This document shows positions 1-9,506 of a stretch of 52,550 bases of DNA, piece by piece (position 1 is the first letter of the stretch; the number at the start of each line of letters is the position of its first letter). Location of the stretch: NCBI GenBank assembly GCA_003370465.1, contig QQTG01000031.1, positions 1 to 52,550 of the forward strand, read 5' to 3'. The notes beneath the pieces were generated by a model. That model had not been told where the DNA came from, did not search any database, and saw only the letters and a program-made list of their open reading frames with translations. A program made the translations under genes and the position numbers. The DNA is from Kangiella sp. HD9-110m-PIT-SAG07. Lineage in GTDB: Bacteria > Pseudomonadota > Gammaproteobacteria > Enterobacterales > Kangiellaceae.

Positions 1-2
1 GA

Positions 3-770
3 ATTGAGGGCGGCGTTAAAGTACTTAGTAATATCAATATGTCTCTAGCAGCATTATTAATGATATTTGTGTTTGCCGCAGGCTCTACAGTGATGTTACT
101 CAATGGAGTTGGTAAAACATTAGTCAGTTATGCTGAGAATATTATTCCGCTGAGTAACTGGATTGGTCGTGAAGACCAAGGCTTTTATAAAGGCTGGACA
201 GTGTTCTATTGGGCTTGGTGGATTTCTTGGTCACCTTTCGTCGGGATGTTTATTGCACGAGTCTCCAAGGGGCGTACTGTTAGACAATTTATTGCAGCGG
301 TTTTAATTATACCAACAGTTTTGACAGCTGCTTGGATGACCGTATTCGGACGCTCAGGTATTGATCAGGTAAAGAATGATGTTGGAAAACTGGCTGATGG
401 TATCGGCGACAGCTCATTAGCGTTATTCCAAATGCTAGAAAATTTGCCGTTAACGACCGTTACATCAACTATTGCCATTATCTTAGTATTGGTGTTCTTT
501 ATCACATCATCTGACTCAGGTTCATTAGTCATCGATAGCATTACTGCTGGCGGTAAACTGGATGCACCTGTGACACAGAGAGTCTTTTGGGCATCGATGG
601 AAGGTGTCATTGCAGCTGTACTTTTATATGGTGGCGGCAAAGAAGCGCTTGGCGCATTACAGGCGGCGGCAGTTACAGTTGGCCTCCCCTTCACCATCGT
701 TTTACTATTGATGTGTGTCAGCTTATTCATGGGGTTAAGAGCTGCCTATAAACTAAACTATAAAAAGTGA
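3..770 (+). CDS. BCCT family betaine/carnitine/choline transporter, 3' part
   Basis: The reading frame is open from the left edge, so the N-terminal part lies outside the window; about 255 residues remain. The segment has several hydrophobic helices and the BCCT signature region with WAWWISWSPFVGMFIARVSKG at about residues 72-92, followed by a Ser/Asp-rich stretch (TSSDSGSLVID) typical of the family. BCCT proteins are inner-membrane, usually sodium- or proton-coupled, importers of trimethylammonium compounds such as glycine betaine, which fits a salt-tolerant marine cell. The exact substrate cannot be told from this half. A strong hairpin terminator follows the stop codon. Confidence 0.9.
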   Translation: MEGGVKVLSNINMSLAALLMIFVFAAGSTVMLLNGVGKTLVSYAENIIPLSNWIGREDQGFYKGWTVFYWAWWISWSPFVGMFIARVSKGRTVRQFIAAVLIIPTVLTAAWMTVFGRSGIDQVKNDVGKLADGIGDSSLALFQMLENLPLTTVTSTIAIILVLVFFITSSDSGSLVIDSITAGGKLDAPVTQRVFWASMEGVIAAVLLYGGGKEALGALQAAAVTVGLPFTIVLLLMCVSLFMGLRAAYKLNYKK

Positions 771-795
771 TTTTTATAAAAAGCACGAACAAAAA

Positions 796-821
796 AAGCC
801 CCTTAGTTGGGGCTTTTCTTT
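796..821. terminator. Bidirectional Rho-independent terminator
   Basis: The stem AGCCCC/GGGGCT with loop TTAGTT is flanked by seven A on the left and a T-rich run on the right. It can therefore terminate both the BCCT gene (plus) and the convergent gabD (minus). Confidence 0.85.
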
Positions 822-868
822 TATACGGTTTTAAATAGAAGTGAATTTGGAATATTTTCGCCGAGGAG

Positions 869-2302
869 CTATTTAATGCAGGCGTATTTGATATCTAAAT
901 AATCACTAATTCCGTATTTAGAACCTTCTCTTCCCATCCCTGACTCTTTCACACCGCCAAAGGGAGCGGTTTCGTTAGATAACTTGCCTGTATTGATCCC
1001 GACCATCCCGTACTCTAGCTCTTGTATCAGTCGGTTAATTCGATGCCGATCCTCCGTATAGGCATAAGATGCCAGGCCTGCACTGATGTTGTTAGCAGCG
1101 GCTATGACTTCATCATCGTCACTAAAAGGTATCAGCGCAATAACTGGCCCAAAAATTTCTTCGCAAGCAATATCCATGTCTTTGTTGACCTTGGAAAGTA
1201 CCGTTGGATTGATAATGTTTTTAAATTCTTTGCTCGGGCTACCGCCAACTAAAATTTCAGCACCAGATTCGGTTGCTTGATCGATCAACCGTAGAACCTT
1301 ATCGATACCTTTTTGATTAATTAACGCTGTAATTTGAACATCCTCTGTTAGCCCATTACCGAGCGTTAATTCTGAGACCTTGTTACCCAGTCGTTTAATA
1401 AACTCTTCGTAAAGAGTCTCATGAACGAAAATCCTATTAGCACACACACAGGTTTGCCCTGAATTTCTAAACTTACTGGCCATCAAACCTTCAATAGCTG
1501 AGTCGATGTTAGCGTCATCAAAGACAATAAATGGTGCGTTACCACCAAGTTCCATCGTTACTTTTTGCACATTGTCCGCAGCTTGAGCCATTAGGGTTTT
1601 GCCAACAGCAGTAGAGCCTGTGAATGAAATTTTTCGAACAACAGGGCTGGACGTTAAAGCTTTGCCAATGTCGCTTGAGGCTGTGCTAGGCACGACATTA
1701 ATAACGCCTGCTGGAATGCCAGCCTGATCAGCCAGTTCTGCCATGGCTAGAGCGGATAGCGGTGTTTCTGACGCAGGTTTAATCACAACGGTACAGCCTG
1801 CAGCGAGTGCTGGAGCCACTTTTCTCGCAATCATTGCTTGCGGGAAGTTCCATGGGGTAATAATTCCCACAACGCCCACAGGAAGCTTATGAATTTGTAT
1901 TTGTTTTTCACCGTCGGGCGAAGGTAACAAGTCGCCATTAATCCGCAAAGCTTCTTCCGCAAACCACTTAATATATGAAGCGCCATACAATATTTCGTTT
2001 TTCGCTTCTTGAAGTGGCTTGCCCTGTTCTATCGTCAGTAACTCGGCCAAATCATCAGCATGTTCAATGATCAGGTCGTTCCATGATAAGAGGAATTTTG
2101 AACGTTCTTTAGATGTGGTTTTTGACCATGTTTTGAAAGCGTCACTGGCGGCATTAATCGCTTGCTGCGCATGTTCGACGGTGCAGTCCGTTACAGAAGC
2201 AATAACACCATTATCGAAAGGATTGTCTACTTCAAACGTTGTATCCGCAGCAATCCATTGTCCGTTGATATAGGCTTGTTCTTTCAATAGTTCTTTATTC
2301 AT
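869..2302 (-). CDS. gabD: NAD(P)-dependent succinate-semialdehyde dehydrogenase
   Basis: This 477-residue protein has the usual length of the aldehyde dehydrogenase superfamily. It shows the cofactor-binding region [10 protein letters not shown] and [10 protein letters not shown], the FTGSTAVGK Rossmann turn (about 228-235), the general base Glu251 in MELGGNAP, and the catalytic Cys285 in FRNSGQTC. The overall pattern is closest to GabD, which oxidises succinate semialdehyde to succinate in GABA breakdown. Related semialdehyde or glutarate-semialdehyde substrates cannot be excluded. No GABA aminotransferase gene is adjacent. It stands alone between the argS terminator and the terminator shared with the BCCT gene. 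Confidence 0.85.
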   Translation of the reverse strand: MNKELLKEQAYINGQWIAADTTFEVDNPFDNGVIASVTDCTVEHAQQAINAASDAFKTWSKTTSKERSKFLLSWNDLIIEHADDLAELLTIEQGKPLQEAKNEILYGASYIKWFAEEALRINGDLLPSPDGEKQIQIHKLPVGVVGIITPWNFPQAMIARKVAPALAAGCTVVIKPASETPLSALAMAELADQAGIPAGVINVVPSTASSDIGKALTSSPVVRKISFTGSTAVGKTLMAQAADNVQKVTMELGGNAPFIVFDDANIDSAIEGLMASKFRNSGQTCVCANRIFVHETLYEEFIKRLGNKVSELTLGNGLTEDVQITALINQKGIDKVLRLIDQATESGAEILVGGSPSKEFKNIINPTVLSKVNKDMDIACEEIFGPVIALIPFSDDDEVIAAANNISAGLASYAYTEDRHRINRLIQELEYGMVGINTGKLSNETAPFGGVKESGMGREGSKYGISDYLDIKYACIK

Positions 2303-2315
2303 AAGATTATCGTTA

Positions 2316-2345
2316 CCAAAAAATGGCTTTGTAGTAGAGCCATCT
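2316..2345 (-). terminator. Probable terminator downstream of argS
   Basis: On the minus strand ATGGCT, a nine-base loop and AGCCAT are followed by six T. The stem is only six base pairs, so it may be weak. It sits between the argS stop and the gabD start and would keep gabD from being read from the argS promoter. Confidence 0.55.
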
Positions 2346-2405
2346 TAACGAAGATACATATTATTTCAAAAGAACAGTTGGTAATATTTGAAGATTATTT
2401 ACGTC

Positions 2406-4172
2406 TTACATACGCTCAAGCGTTTCTATTCCCAGTAGTTCCAAGCCCATTTCTAGCTGATTCAAACAAATCGAAGATAGTTTTAATAAGCTGGTACGTT
2501 TGTCTTGGTCAACTTCTTTTAGTATGTGCTGTTTTTGATAGAAAGAACTGAATTCTTGCGCAAGGTTGTACAGATGCTCGCATAAGAAATGTGGTGCACG
2601 TTTTTCAATGGTTTTGTCCATGGCTGCTGTAAATTCAAGCAGCTTAAAGGTTAGGCCGCGCTCATTATCTGATGTTGGCTGTAATGCGCCTGGCTCAGCG
2701 TTAATTTCTTTTGCTTTACGCAAGATTGATTTGATTCTTGCGACCTGCATTAGCAAGTAAGGACCTGTTTTACCTTCAAACTCACTGAATTTTTCAAGAT
2801 CAAAAATGTAGTCTTTGATACGGAAGTTACGTAAATCGGCGAACTTTAAGGTCGATATCGCAACTTTATGAGCAATTTCTTCTTTTTCCGCTTCATCAAA
2901 ATCTACGCCAAAGTTAGATGCGGCTAATTTCTTTCGCGCTTCGTCTTTAGCCATTTGTATCAAGTCGTGCAGCTTCATAACGCCGCCGGTACGAGTTTTA
3001 AATGGCTTGCCATCCTTACCGTTTACCGTACCGAAATAAGTGTGCTCATAAAGTGTTTCTTGATTCATATTCATCAAATCAGCAGCTGCAAAAACCTGTT
3101 TAAAGTGCTGTTGCTGGCGACCATCAACCACATACAGGACTGTATCTGCTTTATCTTCGTAGACACGCTCGTACAAGGTTGCTAAATCGGTTGTACCATA
3201 CATCACTGCGCCGTCCGACTTACGAAGGATAAGTGGCGGCATCACTTTTTCGCCTGCATCATCAACGATAGGAACGATTAAGGCGCCCTGATCTTTGATC
3301 GAAATATTTTTTTCTTCTAGCTCTTTAAGGATTACTGGAATAAAAGGATCCGCATCGCTCTCCCCTTTCCATAAATCAAAAGTAACGCCAAGTTCACCAT
3401 AGTCACGCTTTAGCGTTGCAATCGAAACAGACACAAAATGACGCCATAGGGCAAGATATCCCTCGCGACCGTTTTGAAGCTCTAACGTTGCTTTACGAGC
3501 TTTTTCAGCCGCTTCATCATCAGTTTTACATAAGCCCGACTCTTCAGGATAAATCGTTTCCAAATCCTGAATAGTCACTGGCGACTCTTCTGGGTAAGGC
3601 CCTGTAAAGTTGCTATCAAAATAAGGCAGCTCAGGCTGACGCTTTTTTAAGCCTTCGATTAGCATACCCATCTGAGTGCCCCAATCCCCTAAGTGAGCAT
3701 CAGATACAACGTTATAACCTTTAAAGCGGAAAATACGCTGTAATGAATCACCAATTATTGCAGTTCGTAAGTGCCCTACGTGCATCGACTTTGCAACATT
3801 GGGTCCACCAAAGTCGATCATCACTTTTTTATCAGACAAATCTTCAGCTGTACCGAAAGAAGTGTCAGCCGCAAAAGAAACAAGCTTCGTCGCTAGATAG
3901 TCTTCGTTGATGAAAATATTAATAAATCCTGGACGGACAACCTCAACATTCTTGATGAGTTCGTTCTCTGGTAGGCTCGACACTACTTTTTCAGCCGTAA
4001 CAAAAGGATTGCCCGCACCCTGCTTCGCAGCAGCCATTGAACCGTTGCATTGGAAATCGCCTAACTCTGGTCGCGAACAGCGCACAGTAGCGCCGAAATC
4101 AAATGATAAATCGTTTGCTTCGAAGGCGTGACCAAATAATTGGCTTAAATCGTGTTCAATGGTGGTTAGCAT
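2406..4172 (-). CDS. argS: Arginine--tRNA ligase
   Basis: ArgS is a cytoplasmic class I synthetase that charges tRNA-Arg with arginine using ATP. The 588-residue protein has the N-terminal Add-1 type domain (about 1-110), the HIGH-type motif HVGH at residues 131-134, a KMSK-region equivalent near KTRTGG, and an all-helical anticodon-binding C-terminal domain ending in GIETLERM. This end is typical of ArgS, where the C-terminal Met packs close to the tRNA. Length matches the family. It is transcribed alone, with a candidate -10 upstream and a hairpin downstream. Confidence 0.97.
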   Translation of the reverse strand: MLTTIEHDLSQLFGHAFEANDLSFDFGATVRCSRPELGDFQCNGSMAAAKQGAGNPFVTAEKVVSSLPENELIKNVEVVRPGFINIFINEDYLATKLVSFAADTSFGTAEDLSDKKVMIDFGGPNVAKSMHVGHLRTAIIGDSLQRIFRFKGYNVVSDAHLGDWGTQMGMLIEGLKKRQPELPYFDSNFTGPYPEESPVTIQDLETIYPEESGLCKTDDEAAEKARKATLELQNGREGYLALWRHFVSVSIATLKRDYGELGVTFDLWKGESDADPFIPVILKELEEKNISIKDQGALIVPIVDDAGEKVMPPLILRKSDGAVMYGTTDLATLYERVYEDKADTVLYVVDGRQQQHFKQVFAAADLMNMNQETLYEHTYFGTVNGKDGKPFKTRTGGVMKLHDLIQMAKDEARKKLAASNFGVDFDEAEKEEIAHKVAISTLKFADLRNFRIKDYIFDLEKFSEFEGKTGPYLLMQVARIKSILRKAKEINAEPGALQPTSDNERGLTFKLLEFTAAMDKTIEKRAPHFLCEHLYNLAQEFSSFYQKQHILKEVDQDKRTSLLKLSSICLNQLEMGLELLGIETLERM

Positions 4173-4237
4173 ACTATTAAATCTTTCGTTAGTGGTAAGT
4201 GGTTAATGAAAACAATGGTTTGATCAAAACTGCCAGC

Positions 4238-4243
4238 ATTATA
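4238..4243 (-). promoter_or_regulatory. Candidate -10 element of argS
   Basis: A perfect TATAAT on the minus strand lies about 65 bases before the argS ATG. No clear TTGACA-like hexamer is found at 16-18 bases, so the promoter call rests on the -10 alone. Confidence 0.4.
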
Positions 4244-4295
4244 CTAAAGTCCGCGCTCGAATTGCTATGCCGACAAGCAGTTATATTGAATAAGG

Positions 4296-4835
4296 TTAAA
4301 AAGATGAGCCGGGGTGTTTCAGGAACTCCAGTTCATCATCTGTAGATTTGCGCCCTAAAACTTCATTCCGATGGGGATAGCGGCCGAAGCGATCGATAAT
4401 TTCTTTATGCTTTAGTTCAAAATCATAGCCTTGGTCAGAGTCTAAAGACTTAAACAAAGGCACAGCTTGCTCATGAATCAGCTTGGATTCGCTATGCATA
4501 TAAGGCATATACAGAAACTGGCGTTCTACCGAACTAAGATCTTTGTCGAGGCCTTGTGCCACGGCAAATTGCGACAACACCAGGGCCTGAGCATCTTTAG
4601 CAAAGGCTTGGGGTTTATTACGAAAGATATTTCGTGAGAACTGATCGAGTATAATGATCTCGGCTAAAAGCCCCTTGGCTTCATTGCGCCACTGGTAAAG
4701 CTCACATTGAATCGCAGCTTGGTGATAGCTTCCAAATCGCTCCTTGATTGCTTGATCTAGTTCCTCGTTCTTCTGCCACCACTGTTTTGGTTCCAGTTCA
4801 TTGAACCAAAACTCTAGAATATCATTAGGCCTCAT
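4296..4835 (-). CDS. DUF924 family protein
   Basis: This 179-residue protein matches the DUF924 (TPR-like helical) family: an N-terminal DILEFWFNEL motif, the central DQFSRNIFR motif, and FLYMPYMHSE and FGRYPHRNEVLGR near the C-terminus. Members are widespread conserved proteins of unknown biochemical role, thought to be helical and cytoplasmic. The start is three bases from the stop of the phosphatase gene, so it is the last gene of the envelope operon. Its function is unknown; the operon position does not by itself link it to lipid A. Confidence 0.85.
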   Translation of the reverse strand: MRPNDILEFWFNELEPKQWWQKNEELDQAIKERFGSYHQAAIQCELYQWRNEAKGLLAEIIILDQFSRNIFRNKPQAFAKDAQALVLSQFAVAQGLDKDLSSVERQFLYMPYMHSESKLIHEQAVPLFKSLDSDQGYDFELKHKEIIDRFGRYPHRNEVLGRKSTDDELEFLKHPGSSF

Positions 4836-4838
4836 CGA

Positions 4839-5339
4839 CTATCCAACCCGCTCATCTGTTTCCAAGATTTCTTTAATCTCAGCAAGCAGGCTATCACTCG
4901 CTGTTTCAATCATTTGAAGTACCTTAGTAAAGCCTTGAGCGCCACCATAATAAGGATCAGGTACTTCTTCGATCTTTAACTGAGGAGCATAATCACGGAT
5001 AAATAGCTTTAACTTATCATCATAGCCACTTGTTTTTAAAAGAGAAAGGTTGTGATAATTCTCAATATCCATAGCTATAACTAAGTCAAAGTCTACAAAG
5101 TCTTTCGCCTCAGCCTTTCTAGAACGAATGTATGATAAGTCGTAACCGGACTTCTTGGCTTCCTGCTGAGAGCGCTCGTCTGGTGTTTCACCTTCGTGAA
5201 AAGCACTCGTTCCTGCGGAGTCAACTTTGATCTTGTCGCCGAGCCCAGCTTCATTAACTTTATGTTGAAAAACACCTTCGGCGGTCGGAGAGCGACAAAT
5301 ATTACCTAAACATACAAAAAGAACTGAAAACTGACTCAT
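4839..5339 (-). CDS. Low-molecular-weight protein-tyrosine phosphatase
   Basis: The phosphate-binding loop C(X5)R appears as Cys10-LGNIC-Arg16-Ser, with Cys10 as nucleophile. The general acid Asp128 sits in the conserved PDPYYGG loop. At 166 residues the length is normal for the family. Such enzymes dephosphorylate tyrosine residues, in bacteria often on envelope polysaccharide kinases. Its place directly after kdsB matches the order seen in Pseudomonas. A GAGGG-type ribosome binding site precedes the ATG. Confidence 0.93.
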   Translation of the reverse strand: MSQFSVLFVCLGNICRSPTAEGVFQHKVNEAGLGDKIKVDSAGTSAFHEGETPDERSQQEAKKSGYDLSYIRSRKAEAKDFVDFDLVIAMDIENYHNLSLLKTSGYDDKLKLFIRDYAPQLKIEEVPDPYYGGAQGFTKVLQMIETASDSLLAEIKEILETDERVG

Positions 5340-5365
5340 AGTTACCCTCTTCTGTCGTATTATGG

Positions 5366-6145
5366 TTAAAGTTGATGTTGGCGATAGTAGAGGTTTGCGG
5401 CCTCTAGATCCTCTTTGGTATCAACCCCTAGTCCCGGAACTTCTTGTGCCGCTTCCACATGAATATGGTAACCGTTGGCCAAAACTCTCAACTGTTCGAG
5501 GGATTCAAGACGCTCAATATCAGCAGGAGGAAGTTCGACATATTGCCCTAGAAAACCCGCTCGATAGCCGTAAATACCGATATGACGTTGGCAAAACTGC
5601 TGCACTTTGACACTATTCCTTTCAAAGCTTCCACGCTGCCAGGGTATCGCTGCACGTGAGAAATAAAGGGCTTTGCCTTCTGCCGAAGAAACCACCTTAA
5701 CGACGTTGGGGTTAAACACCTCGTCATCTTCCGTAATCGGGGTACTCAAAGTAGACATCACGCAGTCAGGGTGTTGTGCGAGATTTTCCGCTACCTGGCT
5801 GATGTTTTCTGGAGAGATAAAAGGTTCATCCCCTTGCACATTGACCACGATCGCATCGTCTTTAAACTCTAGTTTGCTACAGACTTCAGCTAAACGGTCA
5901 CTGCCGGAAACATGGTCCTCACGAGTCATACAAACGTTGCCACCAAAGTTCTTTACGGCTTGTTCAATTCGCGGATCGTCCGTTGCCACAACCACTTTTT
6001 CTGCGCCAGATAATCTTGCACGTTCGTAAACGTGCTGAATCATCGGTTTATCACCAATCATGGCCAGAGGCTTACCCGGTAGACGCGTAGATGCAAACCG
6101 GGCTGGAATGACTACGGAAAAGTTGACGCTGCCACTCTCGGACAT
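5366..6145 (-). CDS. kdsB: 3-deoxy-manno-octulosonate (Kdo) cytidylyltransferase
   Basis: KdsB activates Kdo to CMP-Kdo for the lipopolysaccharide inner core. The N-terminal nucleotidyltransferase motif [17 protein letters not shown] is followed by [19 protein letters not shown] and the HIGIYGYR motif near residue 190, all as in KdsB. The frame is open further upstream, but the ATG at 6145 is chosen because the protein then starts just before the conserved VVIPARF strand, has about 259 residues as expected, and begins next to the stop of the Trm112-like gene. The upstream extension lacks family similarity. Confidence 0.95.
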   Translation of the reverse strand: MSESGSVNFSVVIPARFASTRLPGKPLAMIGDKPMIQHVYERARLSGAEKVVVATDDPRIEQAVKNFGGNVCMTREDHVSGSDRLAEVCSKLEFKDDAIVVNVQGDEPFISPENISQVAENLAQHPDCVMSTLSTPITEDDEVFNPNVVKVVSSAEGKALYFSRAAIPWQRGSFERNSVKVQQFCQRHIGIYGYRAGFLGQYVELPPADIERLESLEQLRVLANGYHIHVEAAQEVPGLGVDTKEDLEAANLYYRQHQL

Positions 6146-6146
6146 A

Positions 6147-6326
6147 TTAATCCAGCTCCTCAGAGGATACTTTTCGCGCCTGCTCTTCAAGCATGACAGG
6201 AATATCGTCATGAATAGGGTACGCTAACTTATCAAAGCGACAGATAAGCTCTTGTGCTTTTTGGTTATACTGAAGCTCACCTTTGCAAGATGGGCAAACT
6301 AAGATATCAATTAATTTATGATCCAT
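6147..6326 (-). CDS. Trm112 family (YcaR-like) zinc-ribbon-like small protein
   Basis: The 59-residue protein beginning [16 protein letters not shown] carries a CPSC pair and a single later Cys (LICR), like YcaR. It belongs to the Trm112/UPF0434 family and is usually encoded between lpxK and kdsB. In other organisms Trm112 proteins activate methyltransferases; the role of the bacterial lipid A-linked form is not established. The frame can be extended four codons to a TTG at 6338, but the ATG at 6326 fits family N-termini better. Confidence 0.88.
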   Translation of the reverse strand: MDHKLIDILVCPSCKGELQYNQKAQELICRFDKLAYPIHDDIPVMLEEQARKVSSEELD

Positions 6327-6347
6327 GGGTACGCTCAATAGTAACTA

Positions 6348-7304
6348 TCACAACAATGCTAGCAGCTGTCGTTGGAGCTTTTGCTCGATGTCGTCTGCTA
6401 ACTGTGTTTTTACGGGTAAATAATACATTCTTTCATTGGTAAATTGATGACACTTTACCGCATCTTTTTCAGTCATCACTATCGGTCCTTTAAGGTTATC
6501 AAAGTCACCAGCCTGATAACGATGGTGATCTGGGTAGCTGTGCGCAGTCACCTTAAAACCTTCTTTAGATAGCGTATCAAAAAATCTTTGTGGATTACCA
6601 ATGGCAGCTACAGCATTTACGGTATTAACTGTTAGTGGTTTATCATGACCGAGCCCTTGAATAGCTTGAGGCTCAAGGGTCATGGTTTGACCATTTATGA
6701 CTTGCAGGTCGACTGCACTGAGTCGTGCTTTCGGTTCTCTTAAAGGCCCCATTGGCATTAACCAACCGTTACCCAACCCTCTACTACCATCAATAACGGC
6801 TATTTCAAGGTCACGTTTCAAAGCATAGTGTTGTAAGCCGTCATCGCAAATAACAATGTCACAACCCAGATCAATCAGTTTTTGCCCGCCGCGACTTCGT
6901 ATTGGGTCAACCACAACCATGGCTTGGGTTTTATGAAAAATAAGATAAGGTTCATCGCCAGAAATTTCAGCAGAAGTATCGGCATCAATAACTAACGGAT
7001 GATTCTCGGCAGTTCCAGCATAGCCCCGAGTAACGAGGCCGGGTTTATAGCCCTGCTTCTGTAACCATTGCAGAATATGAATAGCCAGCGGGGTTTTACC
7101 TGTTCCGCCGACTGTGATGTTGCCGATCACGACTACAGGCCTTGAAAGTTTGGTCGATTTAAAAAAATTGAACCGATAAGCGCTATGACGAATCAGCACC
7201 ACAAGACGTAACAGCAGTTGTAAGGGTAAAAATAACCACAACCACCATGGTGTTGGGCGATACCATAATCGCTCAAAAAATGCTTGGCTCTTCGATATCG
7301 CCAC
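6348..7304 (-). CDS. lpxK: Tetraacyldisaccharide 4'-kinase
   Basis: LpxK phosphorylates the 4' position of the lipid A disaccharide precursor to give lipid IVA at the inner membrane. The protein has an N-terminal hydrophobic helix (about 20-37) and the P-loop GNITVGGTGKT at residues 61-71, then VTRGYAG and the DDGLQHYALKRDLEI motif, all diagnostic. It starts with GTG, five bases after msbA, so translation is probably coupled. The length of 318 is normal for the family. Confidence 0.96.
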   Translation of the reverse strand: MAISKSQAFFERLWYRPTPWWLWLFLPLQLLLRLVVLIRHSAYRFNFFKSTKLSRPVVVIGNITVGGTGKTPLAIHILQWLQKQGYKPGLVTRGYAGTAENHPLVIDADTSAEISGDEPYLIFHKTQAMVVVDPIRSRGGQKLIDLGCDIVICDDGLQHYALKRDLEIAVIDGSRGLGNGWLMPMGPLREPKARLSAVDLQVINGQTMTLEPQAIQGLGHDKPLTVNTVNAVAAIGNPQRFFDTLSKEGFKVTAHSYPDHHRYQAGDFDNLKGPIVMTEKDAVKCHQFTNERMYYLPVKTQLADDIEQKLQRQLLALL

Positions 7305-7309
7305 GGTAC

Positions 7310-9058
7310 TTACTCGCTAAACTGCATCTGCTGTAAGCGGGTGTACTCGCCTTCATGCTGCATCAGTTCTTGATGCGAGCCTGATTCGATAACACGTCCA
7401 TCTTTAACCACAAGAATTTTATCAGCGTTCTCTATAGTTGATAATCTATGAGCCACGACAATAGTCGTTCGGCCTACCATAAGAGCCTCTAGCGCCTTTT
7501 GGATATGACGCTCCGACTCGGTATCTAGAGCCGACGTTGCTTCGTCTAGAATTAGGATGGGGGCATCTTTCAACATGGCACGAGCAATAGCTATTCGCTG
7601 GCGTTGACCACCAGAAAGCAATAAACCGTTGTCCCCCACTTGAGTATCAAGTTGCTGAGGTAACTGCTCAATGAACTCCCAGGCATACGCATCTTTAGCC
7701 GCTTTTATAATTTCTTCGTCAGTCGCTTGCTCAAGGCGACCATAAGCAATATTGTGGCGAATGGTGTTATTAAACAACACAACATTTTGTGAGACCGTTG
7801 CGAGTTGCTCGCGCAAGGAAGTTAGAGTTAAATCTTGAATCGGGATATCATCAACTTTAATAGCGCCCTCTTCAGCGTTATAGAAGCGCTGTATTAAGCT
7901 GGCGATAGTGCTTTTTCCGCTTCCTGAGCGCCCAACCAGTGCGATAGATTGACCAGGCTCAGCGGTAAAACTAATGTCTCGCAAAATTGATTTGTCAGTC
8001 TCATAAGCAAAACTCACATTTTCAAAATCAATTTTTCCTTTAGCGCGATCTAAAACCTTATCGCCATTGTCCGGCTCATCAGGTAAGTCGAGAATATTAA
8101 AGACACTTTGAGCGCCAGCGATACCTCGCTGCAAATGTGTATTGACGTTACTGATATCTCGCATAGGTTTCAAAATAATACCCATCATGGTGATGAAGGT
8201 CACTAATTCTCCGCTCGACATCCTATTGTCTAACAGTTCCAAGCTACCGAAGTACATAATGGCTGCAAAACCAAGACCAGCAACAATCTGAATGACAGGA
8301 GAAGCAATCCCTTTGGTCGCGATTAGCTTCATGTCTTGTTGACGATTTTGGTTGGCTTTATCATTAAAATTTTTGATTTCGCGTTCAGCGCCACCAAATA
8401 TCTTGATTACCTGATTACCCTTAATGGTTTCTTCAGCAGTTTTGGTGACATCGCCAACAACATTTTGAATATTGTTACTTACTTTTTTCAAGCGCTTTGC
8501 ACTAACGTGAATAATCCAAGCTATCACAGGAACTACAACAAAAAGGAACAATGTTAAGCGCCAGCTGATCAAGGTTAAATAAACTAAAACAAATAGAATG
8601 GTACCACTGGTTCTAAGCGCTAACGTTATGGCGTCTGAGCTAGCTATCGCGACCTGCTCAGTATTGAAGGTCATGGTGGAAAGTAAATTGCCTGGAGCCC
8701 GTTCGGAGAAGAACTGCGCTGGCTGGCGGATATATTTCACATAGAGGCTTTCCCGTAGATCCTGTACCACTTTTCTGCCGACCCAACCCATGCAGTAGGT
8801 AGAGATGAAATTACAAATACCACGAAGGAAAATAGCACCAATAATAAACAGCGGCGTTTGAACCAATAAGAAATGACGATTACGCTCTTTTAGACCATCG
8901 TCAATTAAGTATTGAATGGCGTTAACGAAAGTGGTTTCGATAAGCGCAAAGAAAAGGTTAGCGAGAACACCAACTAAAAATACCCACTTATAACGCTTGG
9001 TATAACCGAGTAATCGCTTATAAATTTTCGAGTTTTTTTCTGAATTCAGATCTGACAT
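7310..9058 (-). CDS. msbA: Lipid A export ATP-binding/permease protein MsbA
   Basis: MsbA flips core-lipid A across the inner membrane. The fused half-transporter has a six-helix membrane domain (about 25-315) and an ABC domain: Walker A GRSGSGKST (376-384), signature LSGGQRQR (481-488), Walker B ILILDE (501-506) and the H-loop region VVAHRLSTIE. At 582 residues it has the E. coli MsbA length. Its place directly before lpxK is the classical msbA-lpxK pair, supporting MsbA rather than a generic multidrug exporter. Confidence 0.95.
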   Translation of the reverse strand: MSDLNSEKNSKIYKRLLGYTKRYKWVFLVGVLANLFFALIETTFVNAIQYLIDDGLKERNRHFLLVQTPLFIIGAIFLRGICNFISTYCMGWVGRKVVQDLRESLYVKYIRQPAQFFSERAPGNLLSTMTFNTEQVAIASSDAITLALRTSGTILFVLVYLTLISWRLTLFLFVVVPVIAWIIHVSAKRLKKVSNNIQNVVGDVTKTAEETIKGNQVIKIFGGAEREIKNFNDKANQNRQQDMKLIATKGIASPVIQIVAGLGFAAIMYFGSLELLDNRMSSGELVTFITMMGIILKPMRDISNVNTHLQRGIAGAQSVFNILDLPDEPDNGDKVLDRAKGKIDFENVSFAYETDKSILRDISFTAEPGQSIALVGRSGSGKSTIASLIQRFYNAEEGAIKVDDIPIQDLTLTSLREQLATVSQNVVLFNNTIRHNIAYGRLEQATDEEIIKAAKDAYAWEFIEQLPQQLDTQVGDNGLLLSGGQRQRIAIARAMLKDAPILILDEATSALDTESERHIQKALEALMVGRTTIVVAHRLSTIENADKILVVKDGRVIESGSHQELMQHEGEYTRLQQMQFSE

Positions 9059-9073
9059 TAATCACTTCAAACA

Positions 9074-9493
9074 CTAGTTATTTTCAGGGTCCGGTTTTTG
9101 CGTCGGCAATGTCAGGTTGTTAAAACCCGCCTGCCCCGCAGCATCCATAACCGTTATTACGGCCTGATATGGTGCGGCCGCATCTGCGCTGATTATAACA
9201 GGTGTTTGATAGTCTGTGGACGATTGTTTTAAGGCGTTACTGATGGTTGCCACATTACGATTAACCAGCCCGTTGCCATTCACAAAAACGTCCCCGGCCT
9301 TGGTGACTGTGACTTCGATGGTTTCAGCCGGTGATTGCATCGTTTCACCATTCGCTTCAGGTAAAGTTAGGCTGACTTTTGTTTCTTTTTTGAAGCTGGT
9401 CGAGACCATAAAAAAGATAAGCAATAGAAACACGACGTCAATCAATGGCGTTAAATTAATTTGGACATCTTCTTTTTTCTTCTTTAACCACAT
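9074..9493 (-). CDS. exbD: ExbD/TolR family biopolymer transport protein
   Basis: The 139-residue protein has a short basic cytoplasmic N-terminus, one membrane helix (about 17-36) with the conserved proton-path Asp19 in PLIDVVFLLLIFF, and a periplasmic domain. With the upstream ExbB-type protein it would form a proton-driven motor energising TonB- or Tol-like partners. There is no tonB or tol gene here. An exbB-exbD pair ahead of lpxK is common in gammaproteobacteria, and its partner in this setting is not clearly known. Confidence 0.92.
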   Translation of the reverse strand: MWLKKKKEDVQINLTPLIDVVFLLLIFFMVSTSFKKETKVSLTLPEANGETMQSPAETIEVTVTKAGDVFVNGNGLVNRNVATISNALKQSSTDYQTPVIISADAAAPYQAVITVMDAAGQAGFNNLTLPTQKPDPENN

Positions 9494-9506
9494 AGCTAAG
9501 CTCTAC

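Noticed and set aside
5362..6029. Plus-strand open frames inside kdsB
   Set aside because: They are antisense to a clearly conserved gene and have no family similarity or ribosome binding site.
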